The position numbers and the translations under genes were made by a program. The notes below the pieces were generated by a model. That model was not told the origin of the DNA. It saw only the letters and a program-made list of their open reading frames with translations, and did no database searches. Of a DNA stretch of 64,000 nt, positions 11,280-22,503 are shown piece by piece. Position 1 is the stretch's first letter. The number at the start of each line of letters is the position of its first letter. The DNA comes from Madurella fahalii (taxonomy: Eukaryota > Ascomycota > Sordariomycetes > Sordariales): NCBI GenBank assembly GCA_029876055.1, contig CM056875.1, forward strand, positions 4,241,001 to 4,305,000, in the 5' to 3' direction.

Positions 11280-12088
11280 TCAGGTCATAGCAGGTCGTAA
11301 CAAGAGGGCGACGCTGCTGCTGAATGCGGTGGGCAGCGCATCTGCCAAGTTGGTAAGCTAGGAGCGGGTTTGCCCCCTTGTAGGATGCAGGGAGCGAAGT
11401 GATGACGGAAGCCAGAACCCCAATCTTGTTCGATCGGTCCCCGCCGAACCGGACCGGAGGGCACTGCTCGATTGACCTCACCGCTGCAGGGGTCACAAAA
11501 ACTATTGGCCACCACCAACCGTCCATCCTCGCCTGCAGTGCCTGCAACGCATCATTCCATGAAATCCGAAAGCATGGCAATCTGAGACTAGATCAAGAGC
11601 TCTGTTGCATTTAGACCCGGGTGACCCTTGACCCTTGACCCTTGACTCTTTGGCAAGAAGCCTCTCGTATCAAGAACATCGAAGAACATGTTCGGGCCGC
11701 AGGTCCCCGGCGGTACCAGCATGTCGTTGCGTTATTGATAGAGGGGAAGAGGAGACGAGAGCAGAGCGAAGCACGAGGCAAGGCTTAATTTTAAGAAGGC
11801 GTCTGGTTCTGCAAGAGAGCCGCATGAAGAATGCGCTGTGGTAGGTGAATGCAAATTCCAGTCCTAGCATCAGGCCTTCCACAGCGGGAACATCCCACTT
11901 TCTTGTGTGGTGCCCCTCCTTTCCCAGAAGCCGCACATTATTTCGCGGCCACCCACGGCTTGGCGACAATCATCAAACCACACCACCAGCTGTGTTGTGT
12001 TGTTCATTTGCGTGTGTTTTCTTGGACGCTGACAGCGACCCGGCTATTTATTTTACATCTTTTGCTAGAAACTCTTTTCGCTCTTCCG
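11280..12088. other. divergent promoter region (unknown protein / BUD32)
   Basis: This is shared upstream sequence for two divergent genes. It contains a short tandem array of GACCCTT units at 11626-11649. From 11849 the BUD32 frame is open upstream of the chosen start (see findings). Confidence 0.55.
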
Positions 12089-12904
12089 ATGGCCGCCGCC
12101 GCCGCCGCTGGCGAGACGCAGTTTCCCCCGCCAAAGGTCCTCACATACCCCGCGTCAGCCCCGCCATTGCTCATTACCCAGGGCGCAGAGGGCCGACTCT
12201 ACAAGACGACGCACCTCCTCCCGGACAGGCCGTGCGCCCTCAAGTACCGTCCACCGAAGCCCTACCGACACCCGATCCTCGATGCGAGGCTAACAAAGGC
12301 GCGCCTCTCGTCCGAGGCTAAAGTGCTCGAGAGATGCTGGCGCGAGGGCGTGCCCGTCCCCGCTGTCTACGCCGTGGATCCGGCCGCCGGCTGGATGATG
12401 CTCGAGTGGATTGAGGGCGTCCCCGTGCGCGTGGGCATCAATGAGTGGCTCGGCGAGAGGACCGCGGAAGACGATGTGGAAACCCCGGCGGCAGCCGACG
12501 AGACACCCCTGGTCGACCTTATGAAGCGGATTGGGACGGCCGTTGGCGCATTACATCGGACGGGCGTGGTACACGGCGACTTGACAACGAGCAACATGAT
12601 GCTGAGGCCGTGGAAAGACGGCCGAGTCAACAGTACTGTCAGAGAGGAAGAGAAGGCGAAAGTGGTGGAGGGGGACGTGGTCCTCATCGACTTTGGGCTT
12701 GCGACACAGAGCATGTCAGACGAGGACCGAGCAGTGGATCTCTATGTTCTCGAGAGGGCTTTTGCGAGCACACACCCGAGAGCTGAGAGACTCTTCGCTG
12801 CCGTTCTCGGGTCATACAAGGAGACATTCAAGAAAGCGCCCTCCGTCTTGGCCAAGCTAGAGGACGTGAGGATGCGTGGCCGAAAGAGGAGCATGCTCGG
12901 ATGA
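12089..12904 (+). CDS. BUD32: EKC/KEOPS complex kinase/ATPase BUD32
   Basis: A 271-residue protein in one exon, close to the usual 250-270 of the family. KEOPS makes the t6A modification of ANN-decoding tRNAs, and Bud32 is its small atypical protein kinase/ATPase subunit. Visible features are the P-loop-like QGAEGRLYKT, the family hallmark basic block ALKYRPPKPYRHPILDARLTKAR, the catalytic loop HGDLTTSNMML (lacking the usual HRD Arg, as in Bud32/PRPK), metal-binding IDFGLA, and the conserved C-terminal tail RMRGRKRSMLG. There is an acidic Ala-rich insert around residues 128-142 (TAEDDVETPAAADE). The start is the ATG at 12089 because homology begins soon after. An in-frame ATG 80 codons upstream also exists. 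The gene is convergent with the GCLM gene, 282 bp apart. Confidence 0.93.
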   Translation: MAAAAAAGETQFPPPKVLTYPASAPPLLITQGAEGRLYKTTHLLPDRPCALKYRPPKPYRHPILDARLTKARLSSEAKVLERCWREGVPVPAVYAVDPAAGWMMLEWIEGVPVRVGINEWLGERTAEDDVETPAAADETPLVDLMKRIGTAVGALHRTGVVHGDLTTSNMMLRPWKDGRVNSTVREEEKAKVVEGDVVLIDFGLATQSMSDEDRAVDLYVLERAFASTHPRAERLFAAVLGSYKETFKKAPSVLAKLEDVRMRGRKRSMLG

Positions 12905-13186
12905 TTAGGGCGCTTATAGGCATGGTCTAAAATGAGATACCCAACATAGAGAGAAAAAACGGCGGGAAATCCCTCGCTCGGGTTTGTATCATGCCCGTAG
13001 AGTCGAAACAAACAAACAAACAAACAAAAAAAAAAAAAAACTTATTGACATCTAATGTGATGTCTGTGGTTGTCTCCCCAAAACTAATGCCTAACAGCCC
13101 TGGTATAGAATCAGTGGCGGCCCCTTTCCATTACGAAACCATAACTCCTAGTCCGTTTATTCGTCCCGAACAACGCCGTACCCTAG

Positions 13187-14231
13187 TTAACATTCTCCTA
13201 GCCCAGCGCCCGCAAAATAGCCCTTGTTCTCAATCACGCCGCGGTCCCGGACGAAGGCCGTGTATTTCACGACCCATTGTGGGGTGAGATCCCCCTGCAA
13301 ACCGCCGCCGCCGTTCTCCGGGTCGGCTAAGATACCGGCCCCGCCTAGGCCCTGGCCGAGGAGCTCCCTCAAGGTTCCCTTCGGGAGGATGTCGGTGCAG
13401 TCGCTGTGGACCAACAGCTCGATGCCCTGCTCTTTGGCCAGCTTGGCCAGCAGCGGGGGTACATCGCAGCAGTTCTTGAGATTGATCTGGTTGACCTTTG
13501 GCCGGACTTGCACCTTCTTGAGGAACCGGCTTAGCTTCTCGGTGCCGAATTCGGCCAGGCCGATATTCTTCGCCAACCCGGCATGGTGCAGCTCCTCGAT
13601 GGCCGGCCATGTCCCGATTTCGTCTTCGTCGTTGCCCTGCTCCGCGTTCTGTTTGTCGGCCTCCCACTCGCAGTCTCCCTCAAACGACATGCCGGGGAAC
13701 GACACGATGAGAAGGTCAACCGCCGGCACCTGTAGCTCCTTGAGGACGAGGTCTAGCGCCTCCCTGGCGTACTGCGCCCGGTCTGAGACGGGCGCCGTCG
13801 GTAAAAAGAAAAGCTTCGCTGTGATGTCGTATTGCGCAGGCTCCTCCTGCAGCCCCGCCGCCGACCAATCGATGCGGGGCACATACAGGACGCCATTCTC
13901 CTCAGCCGTCCAGGCCGACGCTGGCAGGCGCCCGCCCCTCGCGCTCGCAATGTTTATATGCACGCCATTGCCGTTGGCGTCGCCGTTCGTGATGACGCTG
14001 CCATCCAGTTGAGCACTGGCGTAGTCCTCTTGCGCGGCCAAGAAGTTGCTGCGCAGCGCATTCGTAAGCTCAAGATTGGACCGGTATGCGCCGGGCTTGC
14101 GAATGATGGAGGGGCCACCCGAAACAATGTTCCTGCGACGGTCAATCACGCAATCAGCAACCGCTCTCGAGCAACGGTCCGCAAATGCCAACGTCGGCAA
14201 CTTACCCGGTCGAGAGAATCAACTTGGTCAT
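13187..14231 (-). CDS. GCLM: glutamate-cysteine ligase modifier (regulatory) subunit
   Basis: Two exons: 14231-14206 (MTKLILSTG) and 14132-13187, split by a 73-nt intron with GTAAGT donor and CAG acceptor, giving 323 residues. The protein has the aldo/keto-reductase fold of GCLM, which binds the catalytic ligase and relieves feedback inhibition by glutathione. Recognisable family segments are SNLELTNALRSNFL, ALDLVLKELQVPAVDLLIVSFPG, GLAEFGTEKLSRFLKKVQVRPKVNQINLKNC, and LAKEQGIELLVHSDCTDILP. The insertion NAEQGNDEDEIG lies in a loop. The short first exon was chosen because its last two bases restore the codon and because MTKLILSTGN is typical of fungal homologues. An ATG at 14200 lies inside the intron and should not be used as the start. 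Confidence 0.9.
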
Positions 14232-15211
14232 CGCTGCTAACTTTCAGTAGAGTCCCGTCGTACAGATGGCCTCGACAGTTTGCGACGCGCAAAAGATTTG
14301 GAAAATTCAGTGGGGTTCTAATGGACTCTGAGAGCATTAATAATGATTTCATGACAGGGCCCCGCCGGCCGGTTTTATTCGCGACCTTTTGCCTCCGCGC
14401 AGCAAGCGTTGAGAGAAACCAGGGGGCAGACACGACAAATCTGTTGTCCGGGCAGTTCTAAACTATTCTAAATAACTCCGACGGATGCTGATGCAGCGGA
14501 CCGGAATCAACCAGGTACGTAAGATAGGAACGTGCTCTGTGTGATCCTACCTCAAGGGACTCTGCTTGCGCGTGGACGCGGGATGGCCGAAAGAGGTGAT
14601 TGATATCGAGCCAATCCACCCCTCTGAACTCTTTCAGAACGTGGGGGAGACTCAATTCCTTCCCCACTTCTTCTTATCCATTGTTCGCAATACCGTCGGG
14701 ATGTATAGGGGCTGTGAAAACCCCCCGCCCGGCTGCCGAGTTGGTGAGAGAGCGATGTTGCAATCCCGGGAGACTCGGTTGTGATCCCTACCCGAGGGTT
14801 GTCTGTTCTGTCTGCAAGTCGGATGCTGGACTGCCTGGCCACTCAAAGCTAGCGGCTTACCAGCGGTTTGTCATCTCGGAAGCCATGGATGACCGGGGAC
14901 TCAAGCATTGGCTACTTGGTCACTTGTTTCAATGGGTCGGGTGCTAGGTGACGTGCATCTTGTTCCGCACACGGTCTGGCCGACCCCGCGAAACCACTCA
15001 GTGCCCCTCCAAAGTGAGGCCCAAGCGCCCGAGTTTGTTCCTCAGGCCTCCACAGCACTCCCAGATTGCGCTCGGCAAATCTCGTGGCCAACCCTTGAAC
15101 TGGTGAACGGCTTGGAAATTGACCATCCGCAAGACCGCTCCTCTGGCTCGGCACCTCCCAACCTTTCTTTCTTCTCCTTTCGTCAGTGAAGCAATCTAGG
15201 CCTGCTTCATC
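14232..15211. other. divergent promoter region (GCLM / AP-1 sigma)
   Basis: About 980 bp separates the two start codons. There is no coding frame with support. Short frames on both strands here have no domain and no splice support. Confidence 0.6.
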
Positions 15212-15988
15212 ATGGCCATCAAGTACGCCAGCAAACCTGCGTTTGTATCCGTGGCCTTGGGCTAATTGCGGCGATGTTGACAGTTATCTGATCCTGCTCT
15301 CACGGCAGGGCAAAGTGGTCGGTTCCCGTCGTCCACCTGATACCTGCGTTACTCTAGCGAGGCTAATGCTGGTCTGTTACAGCGCTTGGCCAAATGGTTT
15401 ACCACCTTGTCTCCGAAAGACAAGGCCAAGATTGTCAAGGATGTCTCGCAGCTCGTCCTAGCCCGGCGGACACGGATGTGCAACTTCCTCGAGTATAAGG
15501 GCAAGTAACCCCCGTCGCTACTTTTGATTTTGCGCTCCAGACGCTATGCTAACTCTCAAACCAGACACCAAGATTGTCTATCGCCGGTATGCCTCGTTGT
15601 TTTTCATCGCCGGTTGCTCCTCCGAGGATAACGAGTTGATCACACTCGAAATCATTCACCGATACGTCGAACAAATGGACAAGTACTACGGCAACGTCTG
15701 CGAGCTCGACATCATCTTCTCCTTTACCAAGGCTTATTATATCCTGGACGAGCTCCTTCTAGCAGGAGAGTTGCAGGAGAGCAGCAAAAAGAACGTGCTA
15801 CGGTGCATTTCCCAGCAAGATGCTCTTGAGGACATGGAGGTCGGTACCCTTTTTGTTTTGTCGGCCATTGATTATGTTCGCAGAACTGCATCTCCATCGC
15901 CGACCGACGTCTTTTGCGCCTTTTATCTGATCTTGCTGACGTGTCATCTTTCCCTCAGGTTGAGGATGAAGTCACAAAGATCATGTAG
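15212..15988 (+). CDS. APS1: AP-1 clathrin adaptor complex sigma subunit
   Basis: Five exons (15212-15222, 15284-15317, 15383-15500, 15565-15839, 15959-15988) give 155 residues, the usual size of small adaptins. The protein starts MAINYLILLSRQGKVRLAKW and contains RRTRMCNFLEYKDTKIVYRRYASLFF and ITLEIIHRYVEQMDKYYGNVCELDIIF, which identify sigma-1 rather than AP-2 or AP-3 sigma. AP-1 sorts cargo at the trans-Golgi and endosomes; sigma stabilises the gamma subunit and helps bind dileucine signals. Intron 3 (15501-15564) has a GC donor (AAGG|GCAAGT) and a strong GCTAAC branch. The last exon encodes VEDEVTKIM. A second possible last exon lies at 16122-16169. Other introns are canonical GT-AG. Confidence 0.93.
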
Positions 15989-16121
15989 AGGAGCAGCGGC
16001 GATGCATACTCTCGATTTTCTCCCTCTCACCGGCGGCGGCTTCTCTCAGATTTTGTCAACTGGACAGGGAGAGTGGTTTAGCTGGCTCAATAGCTGATGC
16101 ATGTTGACATACCCGATACAG

Positions 16122-16169
16122 GAGGTGGAATCGATCACTAAGGCGCTCGAGAAGGAGGGGTATTTCTGA
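16122..16169 (+). other. candidate alternative terminal exon of the AP-1 sigma gene
   Basis: Starting right after ATACAG, 16 in-phase codons encode EVESITKALEKEGYF and a TGA. It would join exon 4 (ending at 15839, phase 0) in place of VEDEVTKIM. A CTGAT branch-like motif sits about 25 nt upstream. The two tails share the pattern VE-x-(x)-[IV]TK, which suggests alternative or duplicated last exons. This rests on sequence signals only. Confidence 0.45.
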
Positions 16170-17433
16170 ACCTGCGCCAATTGTACGGGATATATGTTTG
16201 ACGACAAGAACGAACATCGGAACGAGTGCCGGACACGCCATGTCGGTGTGGCGGGATGTTGTGGGAATCAGAGATGGCATCCCGGGAAGATCGAAAGCGG
16301 CCAGCGGCAACAAGCTGGCCACTGACAAGGGCGTTGGGCTACATATACCCATTAGGAGGGAGCAAACTCCTTTCGCAGCATCTAGATATGGGCATTGTAG
16401 ATAAAAGCCTGTCGGTGCCGGGCCTAGCCGGCTTACGGGCAGCACCGAGCCGTCCTCATAGATGGGTTCGACAAGACCGGCAATCGAGGATTCGGAGCTT
16501 GCAACCCGATCTACTAAAATATCAGCACGCTCATCTACACATGCGTTCGGCGCGCCCACTTGTCGTCCACCACACGGCCATGTGCATGAACGGCCAGCAG
16601 ACAACGCACCGCTGGGGTCTTGGCGGGGATCCGGTCGTGACGGCATTCGCAGGTAATCCTCGTGGGACTTTGACGGTGTCTCATTCGTTCACAGTCTAGA
16701 CCTCATGTGACGGGAGACGCTCAGGAGAAAAAGGAGTGCGGGACGAGAGAAGATGCCGATCATTTGCCCCGTTGCAGGTCCCAGACCGGGATTACGCTAC
16801 CAGCTTGGCCCGGCCAAGCCTCGATGGGCAGAGGAGGCCGGATGATGCAGGCTTGCAACATGAGACCACACACCCGATACTTGGAAACGAATGCCGACCG
16901 GCTACCGCCAGCTGTCGCAACGCCTCATTCAATTCGTCCCTCTTTTCCGTCGTTCCGCCCACGGTCTTTCTTTCAACCTTCTCTCGATCGCGGCCGACAA
17001 TCTCAATCCGCTCAACACTGCCCTAGTTGCATGTCGCCCATCACCCCGCGCCTGGCTTTGTTCACCTCCGATTTAGAACGAGCATTGGAGCCTAGCTGCG
17101 CTTCTCCGCCAGCCCCGGTTTACGGACCAAACAACCCTCTCTTTCACCACGGCAATCATTTTCAATTCCCAACTCCCTGCGACCGCACACACCACCAACA
17201 TCGCGTCGGGACACGCCGCCAGTTTAATGCGCTTTGAGTATCCGGCATCGAATACCCTGGCTTTCTTGGGCTGCGTCGGCGACGCGCCCCTTCCCCAACT
17301 CACCGCCGTCCCGACTCGTGACGACCTTCGGACAACCCCGCAACGGCCAAGCCGCGCCAGACAGAAACCGTCCTCTCGCACGATACACGCTCCTCCACTA
17401 GTCGCGATCTGTCGCATTTGATCTGGTAGCAAG
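16170..17433. other. intergenic region and MAF1 leader
   Basis: This is 3' flank of the AP-1 sigma gene followed by the MAF1 promoter. A 196-codon frame on the minus strand (16056-16646) overlaps the alternative exon and has no recognisable domain, so it was not called. No RNA gene was seen. Confidence 0.55.
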
Positions 17434-18559
17434 ATGAAGGTATGGGCACCCCTCCCCTCCCGCAGCTGCTCTGCGATCCGGCTGACGAGACAAATAGTAC
17501 CTAGCGCTCCCGTCGTTTGATGTCGTGACGAGCGCCCTGAACTTTGATACCCCGGATTGCCACGTCACTGGCAGCTGCGACCTCTACACGACCAAGGCCG
17601 CGGGTTCGGACAAGAAGCTCTACAAGAACATCCAACAATCTCTTGAGTCGCAACATGCCGCGCTCCTCAAATTGGGCGCGTCCCTCTCGCCGCCGCAGCG
17701 GAGTTCGATGGCGGCGAGCCTCAACTTGAGCCGGTCATCGCCGTTTGGCTCGCTGGACGAGGTGTCGAACCGACGCACATTTGCCTACTTGATCGCAACC
17801 CTGAACGCGTCACATCCTGACTACGATTTCTCGCACGTCCTGCGGCCAGCCGACTTCAAGCGCGAACGGGTCCTGCGCCAGGTGATGGGCCACATCGACA
17901 GCACGCTATCGAGCGTGCGCCCAAACGCCAACTTCCTCGACACCGCAGTACCACGTAGCTCCCCTGCCAGCTTCAACACAGGAGTGTCGACGGCTCCTCC
18001 ATGGGGCCCCCAGATGTGGTCAATGATCGACAAGGAGATGAGCCTCAAAGATTGCACCGTCTTCTCGTACCAGCCCGCAGACGATCCGTTTGACGAGGAA
18101 GAGGGCGCCATCTGGGCGCTGCACTACTTCTTCTTCAACAAGGCGCTGAAGCGCGTATGTTACCTCTATGTGCGCGGGGTGCCGGTCATGAGCCACAGCC
18201 CGCGGCAGCTGCCACACTCTTCGTTGTCGCGCAGAGGCACCCTATCTGGGCTGGGGGATGAGGATCTGGACGACTTGGGCCCCAACAAACGCGCGCGGTA
18301 TTGGCTGGGTGACAAGTTTGCGGAGCGCATCACGTCCAGCGACGACGACATGGACGACGGGCTAATATGGAACCGGGATGCCGACGGCGACGTGAACTGC
18401 CAGTACGACGACGACGACTATGACCAAGACTTTGAGGTTAATGACGACGACCAGTTTGAGCTGGAGGATGACGAGGATGAGGCCGATAAGCAGCGCCAAA
18501 AAAGCCCCGTACGAGGCGTGAGCGAGGATATCGCGGCGAGGATGGAGATTGACGTCTAA
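17434..18559 (+). CDS. MAF1: RNA polymerase III repressor MAF1
   Basis: Two exons: a 6-nt first exon ATGAAG (17434-17439) and 17498-18559, separated by a 58-nt intron (GTATGG...AATAG), give 355 residues. Maf1 inhibits Pol III under stress or when TORC1 is off, shuttling to the nucleus when dephosphorylated. The N-terminus MKYLALPSFDVVTSALNF is the conserved Maf1 start, which is why the tiny exon was chosen. Other family segments are RTFAYLIATLNASHPDYDF, LRPADFKRE, and WALHYFFFNKALKRVCYL. A Ser-rich stretch (residues about 60-95) is a likely phospho-regulated linker. The C-terminus from about residue 240 is acidic and disordered (QYDDDDYDQDFE), a fungal extension. There is no sign of truncation. 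Confidence 0.93.
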
Positions 18560-19804
18560 GTCGAAGCACGAGACTGTTCTTGTTCGACTGTTCTTGGCTT
18601 TCTTTTACTCTACTTCGTTTGGGCGCATCCCGTCACGCAAACCGATTCTCTCCCGTTTTAGCTTTTTTTTTTTTTCCCCTTCTCTTTCTCTTCATGTCCT
18701 TGATATTTCTTCGATCTAATGAGCCAATTTCCTGTCATGTATTGTATGTATGGGCGGCTTTTCTCGGGACTAAGGAGCATTAGGGGTTAGGCAAGAAACA
18801 ACCACCTAGCCAGGTTCATCACCGGTCAGGCGGGGAGACGGACGGGATCTACGGCGCGGATAGGAAACACCGGCGATCTAATTTTCTTTTTGGGTGCAAG
18901 GGCTTTGGTTCCAGGTCGGTGAGAGAGGCACTGTGAATCGGAGTTCTTGGGGCGGATGGAGTGGCTGGCATTTTTCTACGTCATATTCGATCCGGGGCGG
19001 TCTCCCGGATCTGGGCCACGCGCAATGGCAACGATGCAACGAAATGCTCCAAGTTATTTCAGTGTTAATGAAAGAAATTACTGGCCGCTACAACTGCTCT
19101 CGTTTCTGCAGGCCGCAGCTTGATAGTGGGATAACCAGAAGAAGCCCGGATCCTGGCAGAGCATGAAGGCGCATCACAATGCCGTGGATGGAAACTGCCT
19201 GGATCCCAGCTCGATCAAGGCCCACAGACACTCCCTGCTAAGTGCGAAACGACTTGAACAGCAGCTTCAAGAACTTATGCAGAAATGCGCTTCAATTACG
19301 CAAACGATTGTGCTAAAATACCATCTGCTTCAATTATCAATCTTTCCCAGGAAGTACTCTGTCTTGCAGATTGGCTGAGCGCATCCATAGCCACTGAAGG
19401 GAATTCGTGAGACTCTGCAAATGCGGGGAAGTTTCCCTCGCGTTCATTCGCCTCTCAGTTCCAAACACGGAGGCCTGGTAAAGCTTGTCAGCAGAGGAAC
19501 TATGACAGCACGCCCTTCTCCACTGTCTCTTAACGAACACCCGAAGCACAGATATATTCAACTATCATTACTTGGCTTACCCAGGACTGCCCGGCTTCTG
19601 TTCCGCGAGACCCCAAGCGGCAGCTGTGTGTCGCTTGCAAATACGCATCGTGCTTCGAGCATCTATGAGACACTGGATCACGCGGGCAAAGCCCCAAAAT
19701 AGACCGGAGGGGAGGAGGTCCATGAATACATACCAATTTAGAACTCACAGCTAGCTGAAACGGAAAGAGAAGAAGAACAAAAAAAGAAAGAAATAAAAGA
19801 AACA
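18560..19804. other. intergenic region
   Basis: About 1.2 kb between MAF1 and CCZ1 with only short, unsupported frames. There is a T-run at 18662-18676 in the MAF1 3' flank and an A/G-rich tract (GAAAGAGAAGAAG type) immediately before the CCZ1 start. Confidence 0.6.
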
Positions 19805-21861
19805 ATGGCCAACCCGCCGCTGGTATCTGGCATCGTCCCCGCCCAACTGGGGTTCCTCGCCATCTACAATCCCAGCCTCGGCACCACCGACGAGACCATC
19901 GACGACCAGATCCTCTATTACGCCTCGCCCAGCACCCTCGCTAGTAACCAGAAGCAGCGCCGCCGCCGGCGCCAACCCCGTGGCCCCAAGGACAGCAGCC
20001 GCCCGACAGACAGCGTTTCCCAAGAGGAACGCAACGAACGGCTCAGGCAGATCGGCCTCGCCCAAGGTATGGTCGAATTCGGCAGGAGCTTCTCGGGGGG
20101 TCGGCCGGTCGACTCGATCGACACCGAGAAGAGCCGGGTCGTGCTGCACGAGCTGGAGCCCGGGTGGTGGATACTAGCTGTAAGAAGAACGGGTTTTTAT
20201 GCTGATGTCTGTGGCGGTAGCCGTACGTTGAGCTAACAAGCCCCTTGCCAGTCCATTGATCTTACTCGATTGCCTCTGCCGCCCGGTAAGGCCGGTGCTA
20301 CTGCGGCTGCTGCAACAGCTCCGAGTGCTCCATCTCCCCCTCCCGCTAAGAACACTACCGCGGGCAAGTCATCATCCCAGGCCCAGCCGGAGGAGAAGGT
20401 CGAGTATTCCACCCGCGAGGTCAAGCCCGCTGTGCTGCTGCTTCAGGATCTGCTACGGGCGCATTCCGTGTTCCTTTTGCACCACGCAAGCTCCCTGTCG
20501 GCCTTGTTCGCGCGGACCCAGCGGGTCGAGTTTGTGGCGCTGCTGGGGCAGTACTGGGACCTGTTCCTTTCGACGTGGAATGTGCTTTTGCATGGGAACC
20601 CGGCGTGTAACGTGCTGGGAGGCATCAAGATTGCCGCGTCTGGTGAGCTGGGTATAGGTGTGGGAGAGGAGGATCGGGGTAGTGGTGAGAGAGCGGTCCT
20701 CGAGGGGCTGGTTGGTCGCGTCGACGGGCTGGTGGACTTGGTTGTAGGACGGTTCGGGGAGCAGGTTGTTCCTAGTGGAAAGGGGAAGGGGGTGGCAAGC
20801 CAGGGTTCTATCGAAGCCGGCCAGTGGCTCGGTGCTGGCAACGAGCCAGGTGCTGAGGACGGCGCCGTGTTCCTCGGCGTTGGTGCCCTCTCACGGCAAT
20901 CACTCAGAGCTATCACGTACTGGATGGAGGATGTGTATACCTGGGGGGATTATGCTTATGGTGTTAATGGTGGCCTAGGTGCGAGTAGGTCGCAGCAGAA
21001 GCGACGGAAAGCAGGCAGCAGAAAGCCCGGCACTGAAACATCCGCCGCCGGCGACAAACAAGATCAGGGGGAGGGAAAACTCAAATGGTGGAGCCTCCAT
21101 CAGAAAATGATGCCCAAAGTAGGGGTCCTACTCGTGAGGGCGACTCCGTGGCCGCCGTGAATCCCCCCGCGGAGACCGGAGGGGAGAGCGGGATGGACAA
21201 ACTCTTCAGCTATCTCAAACTGGGCTACGGTACTTCCTGGTCGCTGGGCACTTCCAGTCCTTCCGGGCAATCAGATACGGATAATGGATCAGCTGCAAAG
21301 TCGGGTGCCGCAGAAGACACGAGCGCTAGCAAGCCTCCCAAGGAACTCAACGCCGGCCGCTTTCTGATCGGCCTAACCGATGAGACCAGCGACCCAGACC
21401 AACCAGAATCCACAGGCACCGCAAACCCTAGGACCGTCACCGTCGAACTAGTAAGCCCGCTAGAGTCTACAATTTCGGAAGGCCCCGACAGCGAGGAAAA
21501 GGAGCTGGCTACCAGGGGCAGCCAGAACCGCAACACGACCGAGAACCTCCGCCCCGCGATCTACATCAACAGCCCCTTCATCTGCGTCTTCCTCCTCCGG
21601 CCCAGCAGCGGTACCGACTGGCCCACACTCTCCCACACCCTCCAAACTCATCTCACCCCCCTCCACAAACCCCTCCTCACCTCGACCGCCTACCGGCCCG
21701 AGAAACCCTCGCTCAGCCCCCAATCCCCCTCCACCGCTCAAATCTACGATCTTGTTTTCGACCCCGACCCATCCTCCCTCACAATCCACTCCACCATCCC
21801 CAACATCCCCGACCCGGTCTTGATAGCCAACAGCATGAACCCGGCCGGCACCGCCACCACA

Positions 21862-21893
<32 letters not shown>

Positions 21894-22503
21894 AGAGAGA
21901 CAACCGCCATGGACCCGCGTCGAAGCGCTCAACACGCACGCGCAGATCCTGAACCTGTTCGCGTCGACTAGGGAGCGTTCCGGGAACCAGTCCGTTGAGC
22001 GGACGTGCAAGACGAGTCGCGGGTGGTGGGTGGTCTGGAGCCGGGTGGGGGAGCGCCGGTCCTCGTCGCCGTGGTCCTCATCCTCATCATCACCATCATC
22101 GCCACCGTCATCACCGTCCTTGTCGTCTGCTGGGCGGGTGCCCTCGGCGTCGGGGTCGAGTCTGCGAGGTATTGAGGAGGAGGAGGAGGAGGGGGCGGAA
22201 GAGGGAGGGGAGGAGAGAGCGGAGGAACAAAGTGGTGGCGATGGCTCGACCACTCCGAAGGGTGGGCACGGGGCTGTTGCGGCGGGGAAGGAGATCTTCT
22301 TGATCCGGAGGGCAAGCGATCACGGCGGCGGCGGCGGCGGTAGGGCCGTCAGTTCGTCGTATGCGGGCGGGGTTGCTGGGAGCCTCGGGTCGAGCGGCGG
22401 CGGGTGGGTGATGGACTTTGGGCCGAGTCGGTTGGCCCAAGGTATGGGGATTGGGGTGGATACGAGGCGGTATATTGAGGGGTTGTTGAGCCTGAATCGC
22501 TAG
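19805..22503 (+). CDS. CCZ1: vacuolar fusion protein CCZ1
   Basis: Proposed exons are 19805-20179, 20252-21118 and 21175-22503, for 856 residues. Ccz1 pairs with Mon1 as the guanine-nucleotide exchange factor for Rab7/Ypt7 in vacuole fusion and autophagy. The longin-domain start PAQLGFLAIYNPSLGTTDETIDDQILYYAS is the family hallmark. Downstream markers are EYSTREVKPAVLLLQDLLRAHSVFLLHHASSLSAL (residues about 175-210) and MDKLFSYLKLGYGTSWSLG. The first intron is canonical. The second is inferred only from the frame change: the donor AAA|GTAGGG is fair, but the acceptor (GGAG at 21174) is weak and 21186 would also keep frame. The C-terminal half carries a polyglutamine run (about 21865-21895), Ser/Pro-rich, Glu-rich and Gly-rich tracts, and ends VDTRRYIEGLLSLNR. 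Confidence 0.85.
21865..21895 (+). repeat. CAG microsatellite (polyglutamine tract in CCZ1)
   Basis: A near-perfect run of CAG codons encodes about 11 consecutive glutamines within the CCZ1 frame. It lies in a low-complexity segment between conserved parts and probably varies in length between strains. Confidence 0.9.

Noticed and set aside
11622..11650. GACCCTT tandem copies as a significant regulatory repeat
   Set aside because: There are only three full copies, and no known factor site was recognised.
13019..13040. A-run and AAAC repeat between BUD32 and GCLM as a retroelement tail
   Set aside because: There is no target-site duplication or element body; it is a simple low-complexity 3' flank.
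16455..16480. Possible tRNA-like GGGTTCGACA
   Set aside because: It has no pairing stems and no cloverleaf around it.
16056..16646. 196-codon minus-strand frame downstream of AP-1 sigma
   Set aside because: It has no recognised motif and covers the candidate alternative exon on the other strand; treated as a shadow.
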